A DNA stretch of 64,000 nucleotides from Podocnemis expansa (lineage: Eukaryota; Chordata; Testudines; Podocnemididae), in contig ML681971.1 in NCBI GenBank assembly GCA_007922195.1, positions 4,630,505 to 4,694,504 on the forward strand. The letters run 5' to 3'. Within the stretch, counting starts at the first letter, position 1. Each line of letters begins with the position of its first letter. The notes beneath the pieces are model-generated. The model was given only the letters and a program-made list of their open reading frames with translations, did no database searches and was not told the origin of the DNA. This document shows, piece after piece, positions 11,196-23,794 of the stretch. The position numbers were made by a program, and so were the translations under genes.

Positions 11196-12783
11196 CAGGG
11201 CTGTCCCTAGGTGGGTGCGTGGCTCTGGACAAATCACCCTCTGCGGGGCCACCACTCAGCCCCCTGGACACTGGGGGGTGGGGCCAACCGGCCCAGGGGA
11301 AGTACAAGCTGGCCAAAAGCAGTGGAATAGGAGTGCAGGGTCTGGTTTCTCAGTGGCCCTTGAGCCAGTGGTTGTTAAACTTTTTTCCTCAGGACCTAGC
11401 TCTGGAGCCCTCTGCCATGCAGCGACCCTCCACTGAAAAAAAAAAAAAAAAAGCGGCTGCCGCCAGAAAACTGCACTACACCAAGAAAACTGAAGAGTGA
11501 CCATGGCTGTGGGGTGTGGGGCAGTCCCTCACGGCTTTCATCCTTTCTCTTGAGGCTTCTATTGCATCTCTGAAATCTACTCATCTAATTTGAGATCACC
11601 TACATGGAACATGCAGAAGGTGAGCCCACATGCCACATACTTCTGTCTCAAATCAGGATGTATGTCAAGTCTCTAAAACTGCATATAGTATACTAAAGTG
11701 TGTGTGTATGGGAGCTCCTTGCAAATGGGTGTGGGGGTGACTGGGTGGTGAAATGAGATGGAAGTACTGAGACAGAGGAAGGAGAAGAGAGTCAATGCCA
11801 GGCTGGAAAGAAAGATCCTGGGAGATCCTGTCTGCTGCTGAGCCTGTCCAAGTCCCTCCAGGTCCTGCTCCCTTCTCCACTGCCAAATCCCAGGAACTGA
11901 AGCAGCCCCTCTGGGTTCCACTTTCACCTCTGCACATCTGAGGCTGCATGAGTTTCCATGAACACACAATTGTCCACAATATTGTGATTGGAGGGGTGCT
12001 AGCCCTCTCTGCTTGGTCTGGCGACCTCTGGCAGTGTGCATAAGGCAGCAACACAACAGGGCTACCCACTCCCCCCTTCAGATTAGGACCTTGTTATAAC
12101 TTCTCCTTCCAGCAGATCCATCCCTGAGTTGGATTTTATTGTTAGGCTTTCTAATTGTAGAAAAAATACCATACTTTGTAACACAGGCTCCTACTAGAAC
12201 AGTGTGCTTTTCTCTTCTCTTTTTAATTATCAGTCAAAAAAATCACTGGAGTATTTATTAAAATCTACAAGTTATAACTTTTGTTGCAAGCAAGGGAATT
12301 CTCAACCCACTGAAAAAAGAGGCAAGTCCTAATTTGGAAAAATAACTGCAATCCCTATATCTCTGAAATGGTGGAATAAGGTTGGTGGTCACAGTTTTTT
12401 CTTTTCTTCACTGGGTCTATTGATAAAAAAAAAACAAAGCTTGCTTGCCAATGACCTCAGTCCTTTCCATATGAATAAGAGCAGCCCAAAGAGATACTGA
12501 CTCACAGAGGAGGCATAGAGGTTGTTTGAACAACAGTTAGCACCTCATTGTTAGTCCTAATGACTCACCTTTCTTGCAACCCTGATCTATTGTCTTAAGC
12601 AACTTTCACCCCATTCCTCTGGCTTCACAGTAGACCAGCCCTGTGAACCAGGCTGCCACTTTTGGCCAGCTTGCCCAGTCCCTGGCATGGGGGTGGGGAG
12701 CAGCAGTGCAGCCCCCATGGGGCCCCCTGAAGCATGGGGCCCTAGGCGGCTGCCCCTCTCTCCCTACCCTAAGGACGGCCCTG
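11196..12783. mobile_element. hAT-type element (1588 bp) inserted in a CR1
   Basis: The termini are CAGGGCTGTCCCTAGG and, inverted, CAGGGCCGTCCTTAGGG. A perfect 8-bp TSD, CTCATAAG, flanks it (11188-11195 and 12784-12791), the hallmark of hAT transposons. CR1 sequence is continuous across the insertion. It contains a poly-A run near 11439 and a second hAT-like terminus at 11366 (CAGTGGTTGTTAAAC), but no transposase ORF, so it is non-autonomous and possibly composite. Confidence 0.88.
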
Positions 12784-13117
12784 CTCATAAGTCATGTGCT
12801 TCAAGTTCCTAATCATTTTTCTTGCTCTCGGCTGAACTCTCCAATTTGTCCACATCCTTCCTATAGCTGGGGGGAGTGTGGGGGCAGAACTGGAGACAGT
12901 ACTCCAAATAAGGCCTCACCAGTATGTACTAGAGGGGAAAAATCCCTTCCTTTGAACTGCTGGCAATGCTCCTATTAATATCCAATATGTCATTAGCCTT
13001 CTTGGCAACAAATGCACATTGTTGACTCATATCCAGCTTCTTTTCCACTGTAACCTCCATATCCTTTTCTGTAGATCTACTGCCTAGCCAGTCAGTCCCT
13101 ATTTTGCAGAAATGCAA
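12784..13117 (-). mobile_element. CR1 LINE, continuation (right of hAT insertion)
   Basis: The minus strand encodes LGSRSTEKDMEVTVEKKLDM and SQQCAFVAKKANDIL, a well-conserved CR1 ORF2 segment that precedes the part at 10780-11195. One 8-bp TSD copy lies at its left edge. Confidence 0.9.
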
Positions 13118-13844
13118 TGTATACTACTAATTAAAAAAAGAAAAGAGGACCAAAACATTCCCACCAGGACCAAACAACAGAGTAAAAGAAGCTGTGAGAG
13201 CCAAAATTACACCCTTTACATTTTTAAAAAGTATACCAGAAGCAGGAAACCTGCCAAATAATCAGTGGGGACAATCAATTGGACAATCAAAGTGTTAAGG
13301 GAGCACTCAAGGAAGTGCCTAGAGACCAATATGCCTAAACCAATGCCGCCCCACCGAGGAGCATGTTTAACGCTCCCTCCCCTTCCTTTGTTAAACTTCT
13401 CAATACCTTATTTTTATAGCATTTGAAACTAATTTCATGACTTTGATGCATGATTTACATGCATGATTTATCCCTGTCATATAAGAAGATGAATTTGCAT
13501 GCTAGGATCTATAAACCTGTATTTATTCATGCCATATATGAGCAAATAAAAATTCATTTCCTCTATGCTTATAGAATTTTTTTAATTTTAAGAATAACTG
13601 AAATGTACTAACAGCAAGAAATTGAGCTGTGCACTAACACTGGGTGGAAAAATGAGTCATCTGCCAGAATACATGAGACATTTTATGTCAGAAATTCTTT
13701 TTTCCCTGTTGTTGCAAACAACACCCAAGCCTGCACCGTGGTCCAGCACTCCAGGCTGTTGCTTGCGTCACCTGCCGCTCAATGCAATCCCTTCACCAAC
13801 CTATTAAAATTCTTTCATGGTGTCAGCAAGCGTGTGGACAAGGG
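13118..13844. other. No gene seen, AT-rich
   Basis: AT-rich sequence with several ATTTATTCATG-like runs. No repeat family recognised. Confidence 0.55.
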
Positions 13845-14867
13845 TGAACCAGTAGATAGAGCATATTTGGATTCAAGGGCATAGCCACGGGTGAGTCCGG
13901 GTGGGCCAGAGCCCATCCACTTAGAGATGAGGCCCACCCACTATAGTGCCCAGCTGCAGCACAAATCTTGCCTAGACCCTGATATGAGGGTGCAAAGATA
14001 CCTGCGGAGGTGTGGATATGTCCCAAGGTGTCTGATAGATTCTAGATGGACTGAGCTGGGGGTGAGGCATAGCCCGGTCAGGGCACATAGGGTCCTTGGG
14101 CTGGGGCCCAGAAAACTGGAAAGGTCCAAGTCTCCCGCCAACCTCCCTCAGGCTGCCAGTTGGTGGTGATAGGACAAGTGGTTGCCACTGAGGCTAAGCA
14201 TGCCAGCCTAAACTGACTATACCCCAGGTGGGGAGAAACAGCAAGGACTCGGCCAGAGGGCTGTGGTCCTGGACCTAGACTCGAGACATGGGTCTAGAAA
14301 AGATGGAGCTCAGGCCAGTAGACAGGGGGGTGCTTCAGCCTATTCCCCAGTACCATCTCCAGAAGGTGACCATCCAGTGGGTCACATGCTGGGGCCTCTC
14401 CTGCCTACCTCCCCCCCGACTCCCTCCACCACGTGGTCTAGCCCCCGCCCTGCTCTTGTCAGGATGCCGAGGGGGTAGATGGGTGACTGGCTGGTGCACG
14501 GCCTGGGGCCTCCAACATAGGCCCCAGGGCCTTGGGTCCTGGGAGGCTGCACCAGAGTGACCTTGCTGTGAGCCAGCCAGCCCCCAACCCCAGGCTGAGG
14601 GAATAGGGATTGGCTCGCTCCATCCCATCCCCAAGTCAGGCCAGCTGCCTCAGGGGGTGGGGTGAAGTTCAGAGCCTGGCCTCTGGCTCCAGGGCCTGCC
14701 CCCACCGGCAGGGTAGGAGCACTCTCAGTGCTCCCATCTCACCGGTGTTAAGCCAGGTGGGGGCTGGATTTTTGAGGGTTTTATGAACTGGAGCCTGAGG
14801 CCTGCTTTTTGACCAGGTCCAGGGGCTTAAGGCCCTAAAGTCTCTCTGATAATCCAGCCCTGCTCAT
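13845..14867. other. GC-rich block between CR1 fragments
   Basis: A short CR1-like scrap (AGTAGATAGAGCATATTTGG at 13850) precedes a GC-rich stretch that ends in CCAGCCCTG at 14866, where a CR1 3' UTR begins. The block resembles the filler of the GC-rich hAT elements, and its ends (CAAGGGCATAGCCACG; inverted CAGGGCTGGATTATC) look hAT-like. The flanks do not give a TSD. No gene is seen. Confidence 0.4.
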
Positions 14868-15094
14868 GTGCTGCCACCTGTCTACAGAGGAGGTCTAGGT
14901 TTGATATTAGGAGACAAGTTTCCCCTAGGAGGGTGGTGAAGCACTGGAATGGGTTACCTAGGGAGGCGGTGAAATCTTCCTCTGAAGTTTTTAAGAAGTG
15001 ACTTGACAAAGCCCTGGTTAGCATGGTTTAATGGGGCTTTGTCCTGCTTTGAGCAGGGGGCTGGACTTGATGACCTCCTGAGGTCCCTTCCAAC
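14868..15094 (+). mobile_element. CR1 LINE 3' UTR (left of hAT insertion)
   Basis: GGTCTAGGTTTGATATTAGG, AGGGTGGTGAAGCACTGGAA and CTTGATGACCTCCTGAGGTC are typical of the CR1 3' UTR. The last bases continue at 15577-15612 after the hAT element. Confidence 0.9.
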
Positions 15095-15568
15095 CAGGAC
15101 TGCAACTAGCTTTTCTAGCGCTCCGGGCAAGCAGCCCCAAAGACACCATCCCCCAGCCTGGGCCCCGGTTTGGCCCAGGGCCCAATCCTTCCCCAGCCGC
15201 TGCTGGAAGGTGGCAGGGAGCCAGATTCAGCCCCAGCTGCTGCCGGTAGACTGCAGGGAGCCGGATCTTTCCCCGCTGCCTTCTGGTGGCAGTGGGAGAT
15301 GGATCCGGCTCCCTGCTGAACTGGATCTGTCTGGAGCCACCGCCTTCCTTCAGCAGGGAGCCGGATCCATCCCCCACCACCACTGGAAGCCCCAGGCGCT
15401 GAATTTTAGAGGGTGCAGGGGATGGATCCAGCTCCTTGGTGGCGGCTGGGGTGGTAGGGAGCTGGATCTGTCCCCAGCTGCTGCAGGGAGTTGAATCAGT
15501 CCCCTGAGCCCTCTAAAATTTGGCTCCTAGGGCTTTGCCCCCATCACCACAGCCTAGTGATGGCCCTG
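15095..15568. mobile_element. hAT-type element inserted in a CR1 3' end
   Basis: The termini are CAGGACTGCAACTAG and, inverted, CAGGGCCATCACTAGG. The perfect TSD CTTCCAAC lies at 15087-15094 and 15569-15576. The interior is GC-rich with repeated GGAGCCGGATC/CAGCTGCTGC units. A related filler is found in the element at 20933-21534. Confidence 0.87.
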
Positions 15569-15576
15569 CTTCCAAC

Positions 15577-15612
15577 CCTCACCTTCTGTGTGCCTGTGAT
15601 TCTGTGCCTTTT
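15577..15612 (+). mobile_element. CR1 LINE terminus (right of hAT insertion)
   Basis: CTCACCTTCTGTGTGCCTGT then GATTCTGTG is the end of the CR1 begun at 14868. Confidence 0.8.
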
Positions 15613-18371
15613 TCTTACTGGCTGGCAGCCGTTCTGTGCATCAGAAAATAAATTTTCATTTTGAAAAATATATTAATCTAACAGGTTATTTGCCACATCT
15701 GCTAAATAGACAATTCCTGGAAATAATAGAGTTGGTTGAAACAATTCCATGACAGAAAATGAAGTCTTGTTGAAGTCAAAAGAATTTTTGAGTGGGTCAT
15801 TTTCATGACCTTTTTGATATGAAAGTGTTGAAATGAATCATGTACACTTCCTTAGCTTGTTTCATTTTTCTTTTCAAGTTGTCATTATTTTTAATGCTTT
15901 GGTATATTTAATTGATTTAATCTTCATCTAATATATAAGAGTATTTCCACATTGCGCAGGATGAAGGGCTCAGCTTGTTTGGAATAATAATTGTGAGACA
16001 GATTAAGTTGGGTTTAGATGTGGCTGACACCTGGCATTTCTGTTTCATGGGAAATCTTCACATTTTGAAATTTATTTTTCATTACAGATTAGAAGAGAAA
16101 CAATACTTCTGAAATTTTCTGGCAATTGCCAAAACTCTTTTCAGAACAAAGTTTGAATCTTTTTCCAAAATGAAATTTTCCAAAAAGAAAAATGTTTCAA
16201 TCCATTTTTTAAAATTTTGTCAAAACTGACACAACTGTGTGAAAACTTTAGATTTCATTTTAAACAGCTTTTTCTGATGGGGAAACTGTTTCAATGAAAC
16301 ACTTTCAATAAGCTCCAACTGGTATATCCACAGTCATTCTGGAGTGGATAAAGTTTTGTGAATGCTCTAATATCTTTGGATAAATGCATGTGATTGCTAG
16401 CTTTATGAGCTTCTCTTGGCCAACCGCATTGTCTATTTTCAATTTGAGAGTGCATTTGTATTTACAGCACAACACTGTTTCTTGCAAGTATTTCAGAAAT
16501 TCTAAAATCTTGTGGATAAGCTAGGTTCAAAGGGAATGGTGGATGAAATGATACAGAATTAAAGCTGTGCCTGTATGATCCAACAAAACATTCTGTAATA
16601 GGTTTTGAACAGTGAGGTTGCACTTCCCTTGCCCTAGCTATTGTCTGTACATTACCCACACGGAGCAGAATAAGAACTGGGCAACTGTGTGTCCTATGCC
16701 CTACAATGCTAAATTCAAATGTTTTCTCCTTCATGCAGATTGAGGCTGTGGTTTTGGATTAGGAAGATATGAGTTCTCTTTCTGCAACAAAGTTTCAGGT
16801 GGCTGGGGTGTGTCCCACAGTGACATCCATGAAAAACTAGATGATGATGGTTTCCTTGCAATACTGTATCTCTGATCCATTTCCCAGTGGGTTAACTCAG
16901 GTCAGGCCAAAAAGAAAAGCCTCCCTGGACACTGGGCATCCAGTGAGCATACAAGTCCAGTGCTTTCCATCTAGCTGTGATCTTGCTGAGGGAAGCCTAA
17001 GTATCAAGCTTTTGTTTAAGGACCTGAACCTGACCTACAGAAAAGAATTGCTTCTCTTTTCTCCCTTCTGCTGGGCTTCTCTGCCTTGTGTGGCTTTCCT
17101 TTATTTCCCCAGTCATACAAAGCGATTGTACACAGATGGCTTGTTGTTTCTAAATTGCTAAGGTGTTTGCTTTGTAAGAGCTGCCAAATGGTGCAGGCTG
17201 CTGCCAGCAATCAATAAGCCGCACCTTCTGATCGACGGCGGTGCCGGGCAGCTGATGTTGGGAGCAATTGGCGGAGCAGCTGCTGGGATGGGGAGTGATC
17301 CCCAGACACAGAATGCTGCTGGCTGGCTGCGCAGTGAGGAATCCAACCGATGGCCAACGAATGCCAGCTGAATAGTCTCTGTCACATTAGCACTGTGAGG
17401 ACATGTTTGCCCAGGAGCCTGGGATGGAAAGAATTGGTGTCGTGGGCCATTATGGGACCAAGCATGTGATGGGCCATGAATTGGTGTGTCCCTGGAGCCA
17501 GCAGGGACAGCTGAGTACCACAGTTCATCTAAGCAGGCGGCTCATGAATGTTCATCCAGGCAGGAGGCTCAAATTCTTGGAAGGCACCATCTGGGCCAAG
17601 TGCTCAGTGCCAGCGCTCAGTTCTCCGGAGATCCTGCTCCCCACGCCTGCTGTTCTCTAATTGTTTTTCATGCCAGGAGCCAGCTTTGTGTGAAATCCAG
17701 CTCCTCCTGGACCCAGGCTCGGCTCTTCTTAGTGCCACAGATTATGGTTGTTTATCTAGAAACAGGCCCAGTTCCCCACACGCAGGGTGACCAGAGCAAG
17801 TGTAAAAAATCATGACAGAGGCTCGGGGGGTGGGGTTTAACAGGCTCCCATAAAAGATAAAGCTCTGAATATCAGACTGTCCCTATAAAATCAGGACATC
17901 TGCTCACCCTACCAACGCACAGCCCTCTACTGGCCCCAGCCTTGTCCTGGCAGAGCTGCTCTAGTCCTGTGCTATAAAGGGAGTGGTGTTCTGGTTCCAG
18001 ATTACATCCTTCCCATCTGCCCCACTGCCACCAGGTTGTCACATTGGGGCCTGAGATGTGCACAGCATTGAGCAAGACCAGCTGGGCCCTGTGAAAGTGA
18101 GTGGGTCATGGACATGGGACAGGGGTGGACTGGAGCTGTTGACTCCCAGGCAGTGGCCTGCTGAGGACAAGGTAATGAGAAGGGCAGGGATTGGAAGGGA
18201 GACCAGAGATGGGTTGGTTGAGTTTGCAGGGAGGGTGAGATCAGGAACAGTCATGAAGCAACACTGATGGACTGATACAAAGCCTGGCCCCAAAGCCATT
18301 TGAGCACCATATTCTGTTGTCTTGTACAGCAGGATTGATCAAAGCTTCCATCCCGGAAGCACCATGTTAAG
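15613..18371. other. No gene seen
   Basis: 15613-16740 is AT-rich with TTTTCATTTTGAAA-type runs that look like an old palindromic repeat. 17158-17400 is GC-richer and unusual-looking but has no splice-bounded conserved frame. Confidence 0.5.
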
Positions 18372-18840
18372 ACCAGTGTTCCAGTGATTAGTTACCCTCA
18401 CCAATTAAAAAAAGAAATCCTAATTTCTTGTCTGAATACATCTAGCCTCAGCTCCCTATCACTGAGTATCTTTTTTATACTTTTGCCTGCTATCGTGAGG
18501 AATTCATTAACAAATACTTGTTCCCCGTATAGGCATTTCCAGACTTATCGGGTCATTCCTTAATGCTCTCCTTGTTAAGCTAAATAGATTGAGATCCTTG
18601 AGTCTTTCTTATAGGACATGTTCTCTAATCCCTCAATCATTCTTGTGACTCTTCTCTGAACCAGTTCATCAACATCCTTCTTGAACTGTGGGCATCAGAA
18701 CTGGACACAGTATTCCAACAGTGGTCACACCTGTGTCAATACAATGATAAGATAACCTCTCCATTTTTACTTGAGAATCCCGTTTATGGATCCCAGGATC
18801 ACTTTAATCCTTTTGGCCACTGGATCACACTGGGTTTGTC
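18372..18840 (-). mobile_element. Old CR1 LINE fragment
   Basis: GTTAAGCTAAATAGATTGAG, CTCTTCTCTGAACCAGTTC and GAACTGGACACAGTATTCCA are the minus strand of a CR1 ORF2 C-terminus and 3' UTR. It is diverged, with no open frame. A possible + strand CR1 end follows at 18860-18990. Confidence 0.85.
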
Positions 18841-19141
18841 CCTAGAAAATTCCCAATTTAAGACAAGTTTATTTATGGGCTTTATGAATGGGGTTTAGGA
18901 TAAGTTTAAGTATGGGGTCACCTGCAATAGCTGAACTTAATTTGATGCCCAATGATGACTCTCCCAGTCCTATGTTCCTATGAGGTGTGGCAACAGAGCT
19001 GGATTGTGACCCACCTGGCACAGATACACTTGGAAAGGGAATGGCTGAAGTAAGTTATCCACTTTAGATGGGCAGCTGTTTCTCCTATGGGAGCCATGAA
19101 GAAAGCCCCCGAAAACTGGAGCCCTTCATGACAGTGCTGAG

Positions 19142-19260
19142 CTAGGGAGCTCAATGCAGAGCACTGAAGCAGGAATCTGGTGAGCTGGTTTTAGTCCCAA
19201 CTCTGCTGCTGGCTTATTATGTGGCTCCCAGAAACTCATGGCCCCTCATTCTTCCTCAGT
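19142..19260 (+). mobile_element. MIR-like SINE
   Basis: GAGCACTGAAGCAGGAATCT, AGTCCCAACTCTGCTGCTGG and CCTCATTCTTCCTCAGTG follow the MIR order. A MITE is inserted at its right edge. Confidence 0.6.
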
Positions 19261-19615
19261 GGCTGTGTTCAAACACAGGCATTATTTCGATACTAGTTGT
19301 GTCAAAACAACTTGTAGCGAAATAATGCCTTATTTCAAAATAACTTAATTCGAATTAACATTTTGTTAATTCGAATTAAGGAAAAAAGCTCAAAGCGAAA
19401 TAGCAGTTTCAGGCAACAGTTATTTCAAAACAAGTCACTGTTGTTTCGAAACAACATGTTCGGACGTCATTGTTTCATCCCCACATGGGGTTTAAGTTGT
19501 TTCGAAACAATGGGTGCCGTTGTTTTGAAACAACCGTGCGTTGTGTGAACAGGGTATTTCTTATTTCGAAACAACCTCTGTTGTTTTGAAATAAGAGTGC
19601 TGTGTGAACACAGCC
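19261..19615. mobile_element. Foldback MITE, GGCTGTGTTCACAC family, copy 2
   Basis: This 355-bp copy is almost collinear with copy 1 but has extra sequence in the middle (CATGTTCGGACGTCATTG and a GGGTGCCGTTGT palindrome arm). The left end is GGCTGTGTTCAAACACAGGC. Flanks are AGT and ACT, not a clean TSD. It sits directly after a MIR-like SINE. Confidence 0.85.
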
Positions 19616-19999
19616 ACTAGTTTGCCCATCCAAAAATGGGATTTAGAGTGCCCACTTTTGTAACAAGCTTTGAGGTCTGCAGGTGAAAAATGATGTATAA
19701 AATTAGTGCAAATTATTGCAGAAGTCTGGATATTTTAAAATCTTCTTTTCTGTCTTTTTATGTACACAAGATGAATCATTGTGAGATGTGCATCGCCAAG
19801 TGAAGAAAGTGAAAAGGGAGATTTCCCCAAAATCTAAAACTCAGCAAAATTCTCCAGGGGGGAGCTGAGCAGTCCTCCAGTAAACAAACAGATCTGACAA
19901 TGCCATAAACAATGTGCACAGCTCATTAATTTCATATTAACTGTTCCCAGAGCACTCAACAGATGCTGCTGTAGCTTTATTTCTAGTGAATATCCAGGG

Positions 20000-20110
20000 G
20001 CTAGAACACTGGACTTGAAGTCAGGTAACATGGGTTTTATTTTGGACTTTGCCACTGCATTGATGGGTGATGCTTGGGCAGGTCACTTTACCTGTTCTCC
20101 CATCCACCCT
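20000..20110 (+). mobile_element. MIR-like SINE
   Basis: GAACACTGGACTTGAAGTCA, GACTTTGCCACTGC and CTTGGGCAGGTCACTTTACC are clear MIR landmarks. Confidence 0.75.
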
Positions 20111-20843
20111 TCATCTATTTCCATTGCAAACTCTTTGATGGAGGGTCTTTCTCTCACTATGTGTTTGGACTGTGCCTAGTTCAATGGACCCTATGCTGCA
20201 TTTGGCTCCTGTCCTATAAATAGTAGCTAATGATGACACCTATAATTGATACTGTTACACTCCTAGTAAATATATGAAGTGGGCTCATCTGCTATTTTCA
20301 TGAATCTTTTTTAAGTCTTTCTCCATAAGAGAGAATAGAATTAATGATACATGCAAGGATTTTTGCTCCACTAACCATCTAAATGGGAGACTGTATGAAC
20401 TTCCAGGGTTTATTGCTGGTGTTATTGGAAACACTGTCCTTTGCCTATTATCCGCTAGAAGAGGAATCCCTTTATTGATTAGTTTGCTGCTTTCAACAAC
20501 CCAGTTGTGTAAGAGCATTGGTATGCAGAGGCCGTGTGCAATGATGGCTGCAGAAAGATTTCCCTGCATTCAGGACAAAGTGATGAAAAGAAACCATCCC
20601 AGGTGATGGATGATATATGCTAATCTTGGGCTAGGAAAGACAAGCCTGGAACAAATGAGCCTCAGCTTCTCCAGTTCATCAAATGGTGGGATACATGAAA
20701 GAAATGTGGAAGGACCTAATTTTCCTCATGATGGAAGCTAGGAGGAGTGTAAGCCCAAACAGATTTTGGGCCAAGTTCACACACAGGTTTCTTATTACTA
20801 AGTACCAGCCCTATAAATACGGTCTGTGCCCTGAGACATACCT

Positions 20844-20876
20844 GGTGTGTGTGTGGGTGTGTGTGTGTGTACGTGT
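20844..20876. repeat. GT microsatellite
   Basis: An imperfect GTGTGTGT run. Other simple repeats are TGTTTTGTTTTG at 6720-6740, poly-G at 10380, 22728 and 30160, poly-C at 36801, GTTT at 57926 and a GT-rich run at 31628-31662. Confidence 0.8.
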
Positions 20877-20932
20877 ACTTCTTGTCATGCATCTCATTTG
20901 AAAGCTCCTTCCAATGAGAGACAGTTAAGGAA

Positions 20933-21534
20933 CAGGGCCGTAACTAGGCCAGAGCAACCAAGGCAAAGCCCCAGGGTCAAATTTTAGAGAGTGCCAGTTA
21001 GATGCAGGCATGTGGATGCACAGCAGCAGTCACTACCTGGCCAGAAGACACAGGGAGCTGCCCCAGCCAGCCCAAGAGTTTTTAAAACTACTGACTTGAG
21101 CGTGCTCTGAGCATGCCCAGGGAGGAAGGAGCAGCCTGTGGAGTGGCCTCGCCAGCAGCCAAGTAAGGGGGCCTGGGCTGGAGGAGGATCAGCTCATAGG
21201 ATGGGCAGCTGCTGGGGAAAGGGAGCAGGGAGAGCCTTGGGGAGGGGTCAGGCTGGCTGGGGGTGGGAGAGCAGGTGAGCCAGTGAGCAGCTGGGGAAGG
21301 TGGGAAGCCTGCCATAGGGCAGGGGGGAACTGGATCCATCACTATCTGCTGTGGCAAGGCAGCAGGGAGCCCCAGCTGCTGCCACAAAGCAGCTGGCGAT
21401 GGATCCAGCTCCTCACCGCCTTCCAGCAGTGGCTGGGTCCCAATCAGGCCCCGGGCCGGATTGGGCCCTGAGCCAAGGGAGAACACTTTTCAGGGTGCTT
21501 GCCCAAGGCACCAAAATCTGTAGTTATAGCCCTG
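20933..21534. mobile_element. hAT-type element, CAGGGCCGTAACTAG termini
   Basis: The termini are CAGGGCCGTAACTAGG and, inverted, CAGGGCTATAACTA. The TSD is TTAAGGAA/CTAAGGAA (20925-20932 and 21535-21542, one mismatch). The interior is GC-rich and resembles the 15.1-kb element. Overlapping ORFs inside are repeat-derived. Confidence 0.85.
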
Positions 21535-21606
21535 CTAAGGAACATCTATATGCATCTGATTTTGGGTCAGGATCTCAGGTGATGACAAGAAGAGAAAAGA
21601 CTCTAG

Positions 21607-21880
21607 CTTGAATCATAGAAACTGAAAAGGACCATGAGAGGTCATTGAGTCCAGTCCCCTGCACTCATTGCAGGATGAATTACCCTCTTAAACTGTCTCT
21701 GACAAGTGCTTGTCTAACCTATTCTTAAAAATTTCCACTGATGGAGATTCTACAACCTGCCTAGGCAACTTACTCCAGTGGTTAATCATCCTGACAGTTA
21801 GGAATTTTTTCCTAATGTCCAAATTAACCTACCTCACCATACTTTAAGCCCATTGCTTCTGGTCCTTGAACTTGGCTTCC
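21607..21880 (-). mobile_element. CR1 LINE 3' end
   Basis: On the + strand it begins AATCATAGAAACTGAAAAGG and runs through GTCCAGTCCCCTGCACTCAT to GCCCATTGCTTCTGGTCC, the reversed CR1 3' UTR. It is heavily 5'-truncated. Confidence 0.9.
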
Positions 21881-23609
21881 CAGGGATGGCATCCTATAAA
21901 GTGAGATAATGCTGAGGTGGAGTCCTTAGGCGAAACTTGCCTGGGTTTGTGTAGTGACCACTGTCTTGGTCAGCCAACAACTGAAACAGAGTTATAACAC
22001 TTGGAGCTCCAGGATAAACCCTACCCCCAGCAGGGAGCTGCAACAGGCTCTCATCCTCTGTGGGTTGGGCAATGTGAAGGGGACATGTCATGGGTGTGAT
22101 GGTGTGGTCTGCCCTTAAGGGTAGTAGAACCTCATGGTCAGCACGTCCCATTATGGGACATGATCCTTTAAGAGCTCTAAAGGTCCTGCTCTATATATCT
22201 GGGAGGTATTGGAAGAGAAGCAGTCTTCAGAGTAAGAAGTGTTTGGGAGGAAATCCCACCACTACTGCTTCAAGGACCTAAGACCAGGAGCTTTGCAGAG
22301 AGGTTGGGCAAGGAACCTCTCACCCCATCAATGCAGAATGAGCTGGAAGAAAGGGACCTAGAAGGCAGATGCCAGCAGCAGAGAATACTGAAAGCTGAAA
22401 GCCTAAGAATAAGAATGGGGCCTGCTGGGGAAGGGACACCAGAGAGGAGAGCTGGTGACTCCAACTACAGATGGACTGAAAAGGAATAACCACTTGAGGC
22501 TGGACCGGTGAGCGATCTCCTACTTACCTCTCTGGCTCTTGTTAATAAGGAGATCCTGGGGAGCAGACCCTGATTAGGAAGGCCTGTCTAAACCAGTTTA
22601 TAACTCTGCTTGGCAGAATTTGACTTTTATGCTTTTATAAATTTTACAACGTTGATGTTTGGTTTTAAAAACCTTTTTCTTAAAGATTCTTGTCTCTTTA
22701 AATGTTCACAGATGTAGGAACTTGGGCGGGGGGGGGGGGTCAGATCGGGCTGTAATCACTTGGCAGTAGGCACTGAGACTCACAATGTTAGAGCTTTTAT
22801 AAACGATTCAAACGCCAACTGTCAGGGCCCTATGGGCGAATATACAACATAACTAGCCTTCAATCAAACTTGAAAAAGTGCTCCTTTTTCTTACTCTGTG
22901 GATTGATACGTTTCAATTATTACTGATGGGCAAAGGTTTTCGTTGGTTCATGCATTTACAGTGAAAAGGAAGCTTACTGATAAAAATTGAATTCTTCCAA
23001 GCCTGTTTATAACCTAGATGAATATGCCCAGTGTGTAGGTCAGTTTAAAATTTGGTCCATGGATCCCTCCTGCCATTTCTACAGAATGCAATGTCTCCCC
23101 AACCAGTGCAGGACCTCCTTCTGGTACAAACCCAGGGTTTTTCCTAGTCCACTTTCAATTGCTTGGCCGATGGGAACACCATTCCCATCCCCACATTTGT
23201 TTCTGTGAAGTCTCCCCATGAGATGAGGGTAAGGATGAGGGCTAAGGGTGGAAGAAATACAAACATAATTATTTGCGTCCTATTGATCAGGAGAGGGGTG
23301 CAAAACACACAGATGGAGGTATTCAAAGATGCCCAGTTCCCATTAAAATGAGTGAGAAATGAGTGCCCACATCCCAGGGACTGCTTTTGGAAATCTCAGC
23401 CACAAACTTAATTTGCAGCAGAAAGGGTGGTCACCCCCAATCCCTTGTTCCTAGACCTGCAACATATCAGTCTGACACTCCACAGGGCCCCCTAACAGCA
23501 GTGGGAAGGACACAGAGTCTGTCATGAAGACTGGGCATGCTGCTCTGATCTGACTGAAAGATGCCATTGGAGAAGAGGATGAAGGTGGAGCTCACCCTTG
23601 AGAGAAGTA

Positions 23610-23725
23610 GGCTGTGTCAGGCCCATTTTACAAATAGGGAATTAAATCACAGGGCAGTTGCTGGGCTCTGAAATTTGGCCATGACTTGAGCCCACATCAC
23701 CTGAGCCTCAAGCCAGCCGGGCTGT
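23610..23725 (-). mobile_element. MIR-like SINE
   Basis: CATTTTACAAATAGGGAATT, TCACAGGGCAGTTGC and CTTGAGCCCACATCACCTGA are a reversed MIR. Confidence 0.65.
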
Positions 23726-23794
23726 TCTTTAGAACCAGCCATTTTGCTTCTGCTGACAGCTGGTCTGTGGAAGTGGGGCCGCTAGGCATGTCAA

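Noticed and set aside
17165..17400. GC-richer stretch considered as a conserved exon
   Set aside because: No frame bounded by splice sites matches a family I know. It may be conserved non-coding DNA, but this cannot be judged without comparison.
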